Of a stretch of DNA of 64,000 nucleotides, positions 25,953 through 34,774 are shown one piece after another. The notes below the pieces were generated by a model, which ran no database searches, was not told the origin of the DNA, and saw only the letters and a program-made list of their open reading frames with translations. The DNA is from Brumimicrobium oceani (GTDB taxonomy: Bacteria; Bacteroidota; Bacteroidia; Flavobacteriales_D; Crocinitomicaceae): contig NZ_QFRJ01000011.1 in assembly GCF_003143775.1 (NCBI RefSeq), positions 52,163 to 116,162 on the forward strand. Reading direction: 5' to 3'. The translations under genes and the position numbers were made by a program. Within the stretch, counting starts at the first letter, position 1, and every line of letters starts with the position of its first letter.

Positions 25953-25962
25953 ATCTTATATT

Positions 25963-26268
25963 TTAAATCCAGTCATTATCTCGTAACCATTTTTTAATCA
26001 CCTTTCGATTGTTTTTGAATGTCAACTCATAATCATCATGGTTTCCAGCCCAAACAATTGTAGCCGCTCCATTTTCCTCAAATTCGATTAAAATTAGAGT
26101 TCGATGAATATTAATATCAAAAAAGTAAAATTCTCCTCCATGAACGCAATCTGCATCGGGTCTTGTTTTTATTAATTCTTGAGGGCTTTCAAAATTACCA
26201 TTTTCAATTTCATCGATTAAGTTACGAATTGGCTTAATTAACTTAGTATTCCCTCTGTTTTTTCTAGC
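25963..26268 (-). pseudogene. HigB/RelE-like toxin with lost N-terminus
   Basis: The open frame gives ARKNRGNTKLIKPIRNLIDE at its start and TIVWAGNHDDYELTF near the end, resembling HigB-type interferases (the GNHDDYE segment aligns with GTHxEYD). About 101 codons remain and no ATG, GTG or TTG start is available. The frame runs into the inverted-repeat end of a 164-bp element at 26268, and the expected first 10-20 residues are gone. It lies directly before the antitoxin gene. Removing the element does not restore an open frame, so further decay has occurred. Confidence 0.7.
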
Positions 26269-26432
26269 TAGTGGCTGGTCGGAAACAGACGATTTTTATA
26301 AAATAAATTATTTTTGATGAGAGTTTGATTTATTTTTATGAGGTGATGCCTTAGCATCAGGCGATTAAAAATAAAGGGAACTATCACAAAAAGAAATATT
26401 TTTAGTTTTGATGTGTTTCCGACCAGCCACTA
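26269..26432. mobile_element. 164-bp MITE with 19-bp perfect terminal inverted repeats
   Basis: TAGTGGCTGGTCGGAAACA (26269-26287) and its exact reverse complement at 26414-26432. The outer TA on each side suggests TA target duplication, as for IS630/Tc1-mariner elements. The interior is AT-rich, has a GATGCCTTAGCATC hairpin and no coding capacity. Confidence 0.88.
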
Positions 26433-26561
26433 CTTATAAAGCAATAACCTGTTGCTAATTCGATGAAACTTCTTTTCAAATATATAATTCCATGTTTTAA
26501 AGTATCTGATTAACAATCTAAAAGTAAAAATCATCTTACACACGTGAACAAAAAATGAGAA

Positions 26562-27107
26562 TCAATCTCTTTCCTCATCACCTTCCTCACCTTCATCCTC
26601 CTCTTTCAAACGCTTCAAAAAGTCTTCCAAAGAAATCATGTTCTCTTCTTTTTCCTCATCTGACATATTTAGATAATCTTCCATACTCCCTTGAATCGAC
26701 TCCATTTCTTCTTGGATTACCTCTTCTTCAAAGCCTATAAAAGTCATTTCGAACAAACAATGAGCAATGATTTCTAATTCAGTAAATTGAAGTAAACTTT
26801 CTTGATTGATCTCCATTCCCAGCCATTCTTTCCAAGGTGTAAACTCAAGTGCTTGGGAGTATTTTTCTTCTTCACTTTTTGGATTTTTATAATTTCCAGA
26901 AACATCAACATATTCCTCTCCATCAAAATCATCTTTTTGGTTGGCGACCACAATTTCAATTTCTGAATCTTCTGGATTCAAATACATTAGTTTTTCAAAA
27001 ACCTCTTGATAACCAAATATATTTTCTTCCTCACCAGGATACAATTGTAACAGAATCGCTTCAACGCTTAACCAAGAATTTGATTGTATGAGTTCTTTGA
27101 ATGTCAT
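26562..27107 (-). CDS. DUF6557-like acidic protein
   Basis: A 181-residue protein. The core segments YEVFEKLMYLNP-like (residues 34-46), EEYVDVSGNY, ALEFTPWKEWLGMEI and ELEIIAHCLFEMTFIGFEEE form a pattern I associate with DUF6557 proteins, a family of unknown function; that name is from memory and should be confirmed. The C-terminal third is extremely acidic (Glu/Asp run). It is cytoplasmic, with no signal peptide, and stands alone. Confidence 0.72.
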   Translation of the reverse strand: MTFKELIQSNSWLSVEAILLQLYPGEEENIFGYQEVFEKLMYLNPEDSEIEIVVANQKDDFDGEEYVDVSGNYKNPKSEEEKYSQALEFTPWKEWLGMEINQESLLQFTELEIIAHCLFEMTFIGFEEEVIQEEMESIQGSMEDYLNMSDEEKEENMISLEDFLKRLKEEDEGEEGDEERD

Positions 27108-27343
27108 ATTTTTAATTTAAAAGGAGTGTGGCACTTAAAGTTAGCAAAAAACAGCAATGAAATCCATGAAAGTTTTAAAAATCTATACCATCCCTAATCC
27201 AAATCAAAAAAGAAAACTTAGAGTAGAAATTTAAACTCGATTTTAAAAAACAATAATCCGCCCTATTGCCATTCAGAAAATAATCAAAATTCCATGGATT
27301 CAGTTTTCAGTCATAATCCACCCCAAAAACAAAAGAAATCGCT

Positions 27344-27351
27344 TATATTTG
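27344..27351 (+). promoter_or_regulatory. Promoter -7 element for the CoA-transferase gene
   Basis: TATATTTG, 34 nt before the ATG. Confidence 0.5.
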
Positions 27352-27385
27352 ATGTTGGTAAATTAAAGATCAAAATAGAAAAAAT

Positions 27386-28045
27386 ATGGCACTAGATAAA
27401 ATTGGAATTGCAAAGCGAATTGCACAGGAATTAGAAGATGGTTTTTATGTGAATTTAGGAATTGGTATTCCAACATTGGTTGCCAATTATGTTCCTGAAG
27501 GAATTGAAGTTGAATTTCAGTCAGAAAATGGAATTCTTGGAATGGGTAATTTTCCTTTCGAAGGAGAAGAAGATGCAGATTTAATTAACGCCGGAAAACA
27601 AACCATCACAGCGAAACCTGGAGCGGTATTTTTCGATTCCTCACTTTCTTTTGGAATGATTAGAGGGCAGCATGTTCAATTAACCGTTCTTGGAGCAATG
27701 GAAGTTGCTGCAAATGGTGACATCGCCAACTGGAAAATCCCAGGAAAAATGGTAAAAGGAATGGGTGGTGCAATGGACTTAGTAGGTTCTGCTGAAAATA
27801 TTATCGTTGCCATGATGCACACCAACAAAAAAGGTGAATCTAAACTTTTAAAAGAATGTTCACTTCCATTAACTGGTGTAAATTGTGTTACAAAAATCGT
27901 TACGAATCTAGCATACATTGAAGTAAAAGACGGAGCGTTTCATTTGATTGAACGTGCGCCAGGAGTTACAGTTGAAGAGATTCAAAAGGCTACTGAAGGA
28001 AAGTTGATTGTACCGGATAATGTTCCAGAGATGCAGTTAGGGTAG
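27386..28045 (+). CDS. scoB: 3-oxoacid CoA-transferase subunit B
   Basis: A 219-residue B subunit of the two-subunit CoA-transferase that exchanges CoA between succinyl-CoA and acetoacetate. Characteristic segments are VNLGIGIPTLVANYVP, the catalytic glutamate in QSENGILG (about residues 47-54), GGAMDLV and ITSLAYIEV-like TNLAYIEV. The length is normal. Subunit A normally precedes it in an operon, but here the upstream gene is divergent and unrelated, so the partner must be elsewhere. Confidence 0.94.
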   Translation: MALDKIGIAKRIAQELEDGFYVNLGIGIPTLVANYVPEGIEVEFQSENGILGMGNFPFEGEEDADLINAGKQTITAKPGAVFFDSSLSFGMIRGQHVQLTVLGAMEVAANGDIANWKIPGKMVKGMGGAMDLVGSAENIIVAMMHTNKKGESKLLKECSLPLTGVNCVTKIVTNLAYIEVKDGAFHLIERAPGVTVEEIQKATEGKLIVPDNVPEMQLG

Positions 28046-28047
28046 TA

Positions 28048-28126
28048 ATTTGTGTAAGGGCGATTTGCAAATCGCCCTTACACAAATCGCCCCTACCCAA
28101 ATCGCCCCTACCCAAATCGCCCCAAC
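28048..28126. repeat. REP-like palindrome (family 2) with a 15-bp tandem array
   Basis: A perfect 40-bp palindrome spans 28048-28087, with core GGGCGATTTGCAAATCGCCC. It is followed by tandem 15-bp copies of AAATCGCCCCTACCC at 28084 and 28099 and a third partial copy from 28114. Confidence 0.92.
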
Positions 28127-28151
28127 ATTGCCCATACAACACAAAACGCCA

Positions 28152-28619
28152 CTACTCCACCCTCAATCCAATATCCAAAACATCAGTAATAGATTCTTGC
28201 TGTGTGGCATTCACCATTTCAAAAACATACTCTCCTTTTATTGGAAAAGCTTTAGAGTCAAAGCGAAGATTACTTTCTACAATTGTGCCAGACACCTTTC
28301 CAATCCACGAACCATTTGGTCTTGCCATGGGTATTTTCTGTGCCACCTTCGAAGTTGTTCCGTCGGGAGCTGTTATCATGATGTAAATCCACAAATTACT
28401 GTACAAGTAGTCTTTTGATGTTCTCAAAGACAAAATAAAATCGCGCCTTGTTAAGGTGTCCTCCACTTCAACCTTAAATACCGCCGTATCTCCTTTGTCC
28501 CATGAAGTATCATCAAAGCTATAAGATTCATCAAAATAAGGATTTTCGCCACAACTTTGTAAAAAAGCCATCAACGCAAACGCAGCAATAAAAGAAAATC
28601 GTTTAACTACTTTTCTCAT
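28152..28619 (-). CDS. gldH: Gliding motility lipoprotein GldH
   Basis: A 155-residue lipoprotein (lipobox LQSC, Cys at about residue 23). The family segments RRDFILSLRTSKDYLYSNLW, GSWIGKVSG and the ending VLDIGLRVE match GldH, an essential gliding/T9SS-associated lipoprotein of flavobacteria. The start at 28619 overlaps the 3' end of ricT by 17 bp; earlier ATGs would place coding sequence inside ricT and spoil the signal. The ricT-gldH order is also seen in flavobacteria. A REP array lies just downstream. Confidence 0.85.
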   Translation of the reverse strand: MRKVVKRFSFIAAFALMAFLQSCGENPYFDESYSFDDTSWDKGDTAVFKVEVEDTLTRRDFILSLRTSKDYLYSNLWIYIMITAPDGTTSKVAQKIPMARPNGSWIGKVSGTIVESNLRFDSKAFPIKGEYVFEMVNATQQESITDVLDIGLRVE

Positions 28620-30159
28620 TGTTTTTATCTCCATTATTCGTTGGTTTTTTATCACCATTCGGTTTACGAGGTGGACGCTTTTTCTTTGGTCTTGGCTTTT
28701 GCTCATTCGGCTTCTTATCCGTTGAACCTGTCCCTTCTGCCTTGCTGTTTGGTTTTGCACCTTCTGCTGATTTAGGTTTATTCTGAGGCTTTCGTTTTGC
28801 CGGTTTTCTGCCTTGTGGCTTTTTTTCCGCAGACTTTACATCACCCGTCTGTCCATCCTTAACAGGCTTCTGATTCGGATTTTTTCTTACAGGCTTTTTC
28901 CCTTTAGCTTTTGGTTTATTCCCTAATGGCTTAGCGTCTTTAGCCTTATTGTCCTTTGCTTGTTGTGGTTTTGGTTTATTTCCTTTAGCTCCAGTATTCG
29001 CATTCGCAGAAGCTTTTTTCTTTGCTGGTTTACGTTTTTTCTTTTTCGTGAACTTTTTATCAAAACGATTTAAATCATCTTGTCCAACAACATTAGAATA
29101 ATCTGGTGTTTCTGGTGCTTTTGTTTCAAACGTAGCTTGATCGAAGTCTTTCAGATCTTCCGGTTTTTTCTTCTCCTTATTCATTGCAATAATCTCCTTA
29201 GCACGCTCAGGAGAAAGTGCAACTAAACCAGGACCAGACTTATCATCTGTTTGGTGTAAATACCACATCAAACGTTTAAAAACGTCAGTTTTAATATGAA
29301 TTCCTGTTCCCTTTTTAGAGTAGAGCTTAATTTCCGTGGATGGAAAACTCTTCAATTCATCAATGTAAGCATCCAATTCATAATTTAAACAACACTTCAG
29401 CTTTCCACATTGTCCTGCAAGTTTTTGCGGGTTCAAAGAAAGTTGCTGATACCTCGCTGCACTTGTGCTTACAGAACGGAAATCGGTTAACCAAGTAGAA
29501 CAACACAATTCTCGTCCGCAAGAACCTATTCCACCCAAACGGGCAGATTCTTGACGTGCACCAATTTGTCGCATTTCGATACGTACACGGAAATTTTCCG
29601 CCATATCTTTAATCAATTGACGAAAATCTACACGACCATTTGCTGTATAATAGAAAGTCGCTTTAGAGCCATCGCCTTGGTATTCAACATCAGATATTTT
29701 CATATCGAGTTTTAAGGCAATCGCCATTTCGCGTGCTTTATGCATCACACTTTCTTCTTTTTTACGCGCAGCCACCCATTTATCAATATCCTCTTGTGAA
29801 GCATGACGAATAATTTTTCGTGCTTCGTGAGCCTTAAAGTTTGGTGCTTTTTTTTGAAGCTGTATTCTGGAAAGTTCTCCTACAACTGAAATAACCCCAA
29901 CATCATAGCCAGGGCTTGCCTCAACGACAACAACGTCGCCAACATTTAAATCGAATCCTTTTAAATTCCTAAAAAAAGATTTTCGACTATTTTTAAATCG
30001 TATCTCAACTATATCAAATTGACTCTTTCCGCTAGGCAATTGCATGTTTGCAAGCCAGTCGAAAACGCCAAGTTTATTGCATCCTCCAGAGCTACAGGTT
30101 CCATTACTTTTGCATCCGCGAGGAATTCCTCCTCCAGATCCACAACTTGAACATCCCAT
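28603..30159 (-). CDS. ricT: PSP1-domain protein, RicT-like, with long basic tail
   Basis: A 518-residue protein. The Cys-rich start MGCSSCGSGG and GGCNKLGVFDWL are typical of Bacteroidota members. The PSP1 core runs from about residue 45 to 300 and includes GGIGSCGRELCCSTWL and NPQKLAGQCGKLKCCLNYE, the cysteines that hold Fe-S clusters in the RicAFT (YaaT) complex. From about 370 to the end it is Lys/Pro/Asn-rich low complexity, probably disordered and nucleic-acid binding. The ATG at 30159 is preferred because a promoter lies at 30175-30182. Confidence 0.88.
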   Translation of the reverse strand: MGCSSCGSGGGIPRGCKSNGTCSSGGCNKLGVFDWLANMQLPSGKSQFDIVEIRFKNSRKSFFRNLKGFDLNVGDVVVVEASPGYDVGVISVVGELSRIQLQKKAPNFKAHEARKIIRHASQEDIDKWVAARKKEESVMHKAREMAIALKLDMKISDVEYQGDGSKATFYYTANGRVDFRQLIKDMAENFRVRIEMRQIGARQESARLGGIGSCGRELCCSTWLTDFRSVSTSAARYQQLSLNPQKLAGQCGKLKCCLNYELDAYIDELKSFPSTEIKLYSKKGTGIHIKTDVFKRLMWYLHQTDDKSGPGLVALSPERAKEIIAMNKEKKKPEDLKDFDQATFETKAPETPDYSNVVGQDDLNRFDKKFTKKKKRKPAKKKASANANTGAKGNKPKPQQAKDNKAKDAKPLGNKPKAKGKKPVRKNPNQKPVKDGQTGDVKSAEKKPQGRKPAKRKPQNKPKSAEGAKPNSKAEGTGSTDKKPNEQKPRPKKKRPPRKPNGDKKPTNNGDKNNEKSS

Positions 30160-30174
30160 AGTTATATTTTTCCT

Positions 30175-30182
30175 CAAAAATA
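30175..30182 (-). promoter_or_regulatory. Promoter -7 element for ricT
   Basis: TATTTTTG on the minus strand, 15 nt before the chosen ATG. Confidence 0.4.
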
Positions 30183-30240
30183 ATAATTATAGACGACAAC
30201 TGCGAATAAAAAATGAGATGCACGGACGATTTGATTTTAT

Positions 30241-30276
30241 AATGGTGGAGACGTAATGCATTGCATCTCCACCATT
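30241..30276. repeat. REP-like palindrome, family 1, at the end of xerD
   Basis: An imperfect 36-bp palindrome with arms AATGGTGGAGA and the complement TCTCCACCATT around an AATGCATT centre. Two paired changes keep G-T pairing. It reaches the xerD stop codon and may terminate xerD. Confidence 0.75.
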
Positions 30277-31177
30277 ATTTTTTATTCCTCGGATGATAAC
30301 TTATTATTGCTTCTCGAATAAAAGATTGATCTAAATGCGTATAAATTTCTGTGGTTGTGATGGATTCATGTCCCAACATTTCTTGAATGGCCCTTAAATT
30401 AGCTCCACCCTCAATTAAATGCGTAGCAAAAGAATGGCGAAATGTGTGTGGACTCACTTTTTTCTTCAATCCTATTGACAACGCTAAATTCTTTACAATT
30501 GTAAAAATCATGACCCGTGTTAATTGCTTCCCTCTTCGATTGAGAAACACAAAATCCTCATGTCCCTTCTGGATATTCATGTGGTTTCTTGTTCCTGAAA
30601 CATAAATACCGATTTCCTTTTCAACCGATGGACTAACAGGAACTAGTCTTTCCTTATTCCCTTTTCCAATTACCCGAATAAAGCCCTGCTGAAAAAAGAT
30701 ATTGGAAAACTTTAGGTTAATTAATTCACTCACACGCAAACCACAACTGTATAATGTTTCTAGCATTGCTTTATTTCTGTGACCTTCGGGCTTACTCAAA
30801 TCAATAGCAGCTATCATTTCATCAATTTCTGCAATACTTAAGAAAACAGGCAGTTTCATTCCTATTTTTGGCAATTCCAACAAACTACTGGGGTCCTCTT
30901 GTCTCACTCCCTCCAAAACCATAAAATCAAAAAACTGCTTTATCCCACTAATTACTCTTGCTTGAGAACGCGCAGACAATCCCAAATCGTATAGATCCGC
31001 CAAAAACTGTTTAAGATTTTCTAAATTGACTTCTTTTGGAGAAATGGATCTCGCGATACAAAATTCGCTTAGTTTTTCTAAATCTCGCTGATAGGCAAAA
31101 ATGGAGTTTTCCGCTAACCCTCTTTCTATCTTGAGATAATTCACAAAATCTCGATTATATATTGACCACTGATTCAC
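30275..31177 (-). CDS. xerD: Site-specific tyrosine recombinase XerD
   Basis: A 300-residue recombinase that resolves chromosome dimers at dif with XerC. It has an N-terminal SAM-like DNA-binding domain (about 1-90). The catalytic residues are Arg in SCGLRVSEL, Lys in GKGNKERLVP, His-x-x-Arg in HTFRHSFATHL, His in LGHES and Tyr in TTTEIYTHLD. The length and the lack of a phage or transposon context indicate the housekeeping recombinase, not an element integrase. Confidence 0.93.
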   Translation of the reverse strand: MNQWSIYNRDFVNYLKIERGLAENSIFAYQRDLEKLSEFCIARSISPKEVNLENLKQFLADLYDLGLSARSQARVISGIKQFFDFMVLEGVRQEDPSSLLELPKIGMKLPVFLSIAEIDEMIAAIDLSKPEGHRNKAMLETLYSCGLRVSELINLKFSNIFFQQGFIRVIGKGNKERLVPVSPSVEKEIGIYVSGTRNHMNIQKGHEDFVFLNRRGKQLTRVMIFTIVKNLALSIGLKKKVSPHTFRHSFATHLIEGGANLRAIQEMLGHESITTTEIYTHLDQSFIREAIISYHPRNKK

Positions 31178-31632
31178 GGGATGAATTTAAGAAATTATAA
31201 TTGTATAGGGTTATCCTTTTAAGTCGCAGATTGTGACAGCCAATTTACTTTACTTCCAAGTTCATGACTTTGTATTGATAATCAACACCCTATATTCTTG
31301 TTATGAATTGGAACAAATCAAAACATATCCTTCGCAAAGTAAAAAACTGAGATTTTCTTATTTTCACAACAGAATGACAAACCCTGATTTTTGATTGCCC
31401 CCCCTTATGAAACGATCATCCTGAACCTTGAAAAAAAATTATTTTTCTAAGGGAAGGATCTCTTTTAATCTTTTTATTATCAAAGCTTCTCACAATAAAG
31501 GATAAATAGATTTAAGCGAAATTACTTATTGCGATTTAAATGGATAACCATATAGTTGTATCCATTGAAAAACTTCTCCCTATCCAATTAGCAGATTTTT
31601 CTTAATATTGTAACGAAGTAAAGAAATAGCTC
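31178..31632. other. Intergenic region with one TCATCC...GGATCT element
   Basis: A single element (TCATCCTGA at about 31418 to GGATCT at about 31457) encloses an imperfect hairpin between CCTTGAAAAA and TTTTTCTAAGG. It belongs to the family at 12593 and 16222. Nothing else is recognisable. Confidence 0.5.
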
Positions 31633-32043
31633 ATGGAAATTTTAATCATCAACGGCCCCAACTTAAATCTTCTTGGAAAACGACAGCCTTCCATATATGG
31701 AGACATCAGCTTTGAAGAATACATTCAAGAAATTCAAAAAGACGGCATAACTATTTCTGTTTTTCAAAATAATGTTGAAGGAGAAATTATTAATGCTTTA
31801 CACAATGCGAAAGTCGATGGAATTATTCTCAATGCTGGCGGATATACGCACACTTCAGTAGCTATTCGCGATGCTGTTTCTGCTATCGAAACCCCAGTGG
31901 TGGAAGTTCATATTTCTAACATTTCGGCTAGAGAATCATTCAGACATGAAAGCTTAATTAGCCCTGTGGCGGCAGGTTGTATATTTGGATTTGGAATGAT
32001 GGGATATGAATTAGCGTTGGATTATTTTAAAAAGTTGATTTAA
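31633..32043 (+). CDS. aroQ: Type II 3-dehydroquinate dehydratase
   Basis: A 136-residue shikimate-pathway enzyme that dehydrates 3-dehydroquinate. It begins with the family signature NGPNLNLLGKRQPSIYG, in which the Tyr (about residue 22) is catalytic. NNVEGEIINAL, LNAGGYTHTSVAIRDA and the EVHISNISARESFRH segment with the catalytic His (about 98) follow. It stands alone and is convergent with the glycosyltransferase gene 19 bp away. Confidence 0.95.
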   Translation: MEILIINGPNLNLLGKRQPSIYGDISFEEYIQEIQKDGITISVFQNNVEGEIINALHNAKVDGIILNAGGYTHTSVAIRDAVSAIETPVVEVHISNISARESFRHESLISPVAAGCIFGFGMMGYELALDYFKKLI

Positions 32044-32062
32044 AAAGATAAATCCCCGCTAC

Positions 32063-33094
32063 TTAATCGACAAAAAAACGTTTATTCAATCCTTCAAACT
32101 TCTTGATTCTTTTAAAGAAATAAGCCCATAATAAAGAGGCCTTGTAAAAGCCTGCTTTGTTATACTCAGTACTTTCTTGCTGAAGTTGTTTACGTTTTTT
32201 ATTCAGCACAGAAATGCTTCCGTAATATGCTCCATGTGCTTTCAAAATGGCAAAAACATGTTTAAACTGAAAACCAGCTAAATACTTAACAGCGGCTATT
32301 CCATCTAAAATCATGCGGTAAAAGACCTTTCCGAAAAGCCAACCCACGTGATTCTTATGAATCATGTACAAGCTATTTCTGAAATTCAAAAATGTCTTCC
32401 TCGGATTTTCATAGTTTAATGTCCCACCGCCCACATGATAAACTTGTGAAGCAGGAACTACATAAAACGAATGATTCTGTTTTTTCGCACGCCAACAAAA
32501 ATCAATTTCCTCCATGTGAGCGAAGAAATCTTCATCCAAGCCACCTAACTCATGGTAAACTTTTGAACGCACAAGCATACATGCGCCAGTTGTCCAGAAA
32601 ACTTCTTTGTCGTTATCATATTGATTTTTATCCTCCTCTACTTCATCGAAAATTCTTCCTCTACAAAATGGATAATAATTTTTATCGATAAATCCGCCAC
32701 TTGCTCCAGCGTGTTCGAAGTGTGTTTTCTTGTGAAATGATAAAACTTTTGGTTGAACACCTGCAATTTCTGGATTATTTTCTAGCTTTTCAACCAAAGC
32801 TCCCAACCAATTCGGTGTGACTTCAATATCAGAATTGATCAAAACATAGTATTCGAAGCGACCTTTTAATTGCTTTAAACCATCGTTGTAGCCTTTCGCA
32901 AAACCACCATTACTTTTATTGACAATAATTTCAACTTCAGGATGATGTGCCCTAAGATAATTCAAACTTTCATCTGTAGATTGATTATCCACGACAACAA
33001 TCGTTGCGTCAGAAGTATTTTGAATTAAAGTAGGTAGGAATTGTTTCAAAAAAGACAATCCATTCCAATTGAGAATTACAACAGCAGTTTTCAA
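32063..33094 (-). CDS. Family 2 glycosyltransferase
   Basis: A 343-residue GT-A glycosyltransferase. The N-terminal VVILNWNGLSFL, VVDNQSTD, NKSNGGFAKGYN and the metal-binding acidic triad LINSDIEV fit the rhamnosyl/wbbL-like GT2 group, as does LDEDFFAHMEEIDFCWR at about residues 188-204. It probably builds a surface polysaccharide, but no other sugar genes are adjacent. It follows the GWxTD gene after 14 bp, suggesting co-transcription. Confidence 0.9.
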   Translation of the reverse strand: MKTAVVILNWNGLSFLKQFLPTLIQNTSDATIVVVDNQSTDESLNYLRAHHPEVEIIVNKSNGGFAKGYNDGLKQLKGRFEYYVLINSDIEVTPNWLGALVEKLENNPEIAGVQPKVLSFHKKTHFEHAGASGGFIDKNYYPFCRGRIFDEVEEDKNQYDNDKEVFWTTGACMLVRSKVYHELGGLDEDFFAHMEEIDFCWRAKKQNHSFYVVPASQVYHVGGGTLNYENPRKTFLNFRNSLYMIHKNHVGWLFGKVFYRMILDGIAAVKYLAGFQFKHVFAILKAHGAYYGSISVLNKKRKQLQQESTEYNKAGFYKASLLWAYFFKRIKKFEGLNKRFFVD

Positions 33095-33108
33095 ATGTTA
33101 GTTTTTTA

Positions 33109-34566
33109 TCAGTAACTATTGTAATAACGAGAAGAGTTTCCACCAAAATGAGGATTTGCTCCTCCTGTAGGGTCATCTAAATTATTATCTGGCGTGTTTC
33201 TCTTATTTAAAGCGTATTGCCATCTGTAATTTTGAAGTTCGCCAATCATATCACTGTGCAACAACACATAGTCGTGGCTTAAATTTGTTTTGCTATAGAA
33301 AATAAATCTTCTGTTGGAATACTGATTAATTTTGTCGTATTGCCAAATCTCGTAAGGATATTCTGAAGGTGAAGAAGGTTGTTCAATTACAGTGCTCGGA
33401 GCTCCGTATTCCAAGAAAACACGACCTCGATCTGTTTCAAAACCGGCTTGATAATTTGTTGCAAAAAGTTTCTCTACATTGTCTACTTGCGCTTTATATT
33501 TCATCCAACTTTCAAATGGTCGGCTTGGTGAAGTTTGTTTCCAGAAAGCTTGTAAATATCGCATATTCTGAACACTGTCTTTTTCTTTTAAAATGCGAAT
33601 GATGTTTTTCACTTCACCTTGTCTCGAAATAGGAATTAAACTAGCTACATAATAACCAATAGAATCCTGAGGTATACTCTCCTCAAAGGCGGGATCTAAA
33701 ACTACAGATTCGTAAGACAAAGCATTTACTTCTTCCGTGTTGTTTCTATCAAAATCAAAGGCCGATCTGGCTAATATCTTTTTATCACGACTCAACAAAT
33801 TCAATTCTAAAGTGTAAGCACCAGTGGGCAACATACTGATATCAACCACTTTGGCAACAGGCTGAATTTCTGTTGATTCGTACCTGAAATAGCGTGTGTA
33901 TTCTTCTAAATCAAGACGAACATCTCTGCCAATAACTTTCTGTTCTACAACGTAAACTGAGTCTTCTAAAGCAGAATCCGTGTTGTAAACTTCTGTGTAA
34001 TAAAGTAAGTTTTGAATTTCCGTTGGATAATAATCGCCAACCATAGGTACCACATCGTAGCCAATTTTCGTAAACAAAGATTGCATTGGAGGATTAGCCC
34101 TTATAGACTCGGCAGCGATAAAAGACGAAAATCCCAACTCAGCAGACATATCTTCAATTTTTATCATCTTAGAAACAGATGTTGGCTCCTGTGTAGAATT
34201 AACATCTCGTATTACCAAATCATATCTGTACTTCCCAGGTTTTAATAAGTATTTCTGGATATCATGAAAATCTTCAACGATGCTATCTACCACCAACGGA
34301 CTTTTTAGTAAATACTTATCTGCAACAACAACGGTGTCATTTTGAGAAAACACTTGGCTAATTTCTAATTCCGCAAAAACCTCATCTGCTCTGTTTATAT
34401 AAGCTAAGCTGTACCCAACAAAATTTAATTGTATTTCAACATAGTTGCCAGCTTCAGGAGCATAAAACTGTCCTTCACTTAAAAAGGCTTTAAGGTTTTT
34501 ATCTTGACCAAACGCCGCCGTACCAACGAATAAAGAGATTAATAATATCAAAAATGGATTCTTCAT
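33109..34566 (-). CDS. GWxTD domain protein
   Basis: A 485-residue exported protein. The signal peptide covers residues 1-19 (to AAFGQ). A long region of beta-rich character precedes the C-terminal GWxTD domain at about 355-460, including YQAGFETDRGRVFLEYGAPS and YPYEIWQYD, the hallmarks of the family. Its role is unknown; it is common in Bacteroidota and Acidobacteria. The start at 34566 is supported by a promoter at 34600-34607, which excludes the longer frame. Confidence 0.85.
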   Translation of the reverse strand: MKNPFLILLISLFVGTAAFGQDKNLKAFLSEGQFYAPEAGNYVEIQLNFVGYSLAYINRADEVFAELEISQVFSQNDTVVVADKYLLKSPLVVDSIVEDFHDIQKYLLKPGKYRYDLVIRDVNSTQEPTSVSKMIKIEDMSAELGFSSFIAAESIRANPPMQSLFTKIGYDVVPMVGDYYPTEIQNLLYYTEVYNTDSALEDSVYVVEQKVIGRDVRLDLEEYTRYFRYESTEIQPVAKVVDISMLPTGAYTLELNLLSRDKKILARSAFDFDRNNTEEVNALSYESVVLDPAFEESIPQDSIGYYVASLIPISRQGEVKNIIRILKEKDSVQNMRYLQAFWKQTSPSRPFESWMKYKAQVDNVEKLFATNYQAGFETDRGRVFLEYGAPSTVIEQPSSPSEYPYEIWQYDKINQYSNRRFIFYSKTNLSHDYVLLHSDMIGELQNYRWQYALNKRNTPDNNLDDPTGGANPHFGGNSSRYYNSY

Positions 34567-34599
34567 ATTTTTTTGTTGAAATAAAAGTATAAATCTATG

Positions 34600-34607
34600 C
34601 AAATTTA
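34600..34607 (-). promoter_or_regulatory. Promoter -7 element for the GWxTD gene
   Basis: TAAATTTG on the minus strand, 33 nt before the ATG. Confidence 0.5.
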
Positions 34608-34774
34608 GGGTTTTCAGCAAAAAAATAAACTTTGTTGACTATAATGTAACGATTAAAGAGCAAAGTGAAATTATTTCAAAACCTTAACTACTGAATATCA
34701 GCCGAAAGAAAAAAAGTTTAAAAAAAGATTCATTTTACCCTTGTCAGAAAAATATATGTGAGTATCTTTGCCCC

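Noticed and set aside
30275..31177. Tyrosine recombinase as integrase of a mobile island
   Set aside because: The length, sequence and neighbours match housekeeping XerD, and no attachment repeats were seen around the tRNA gene at 34775.
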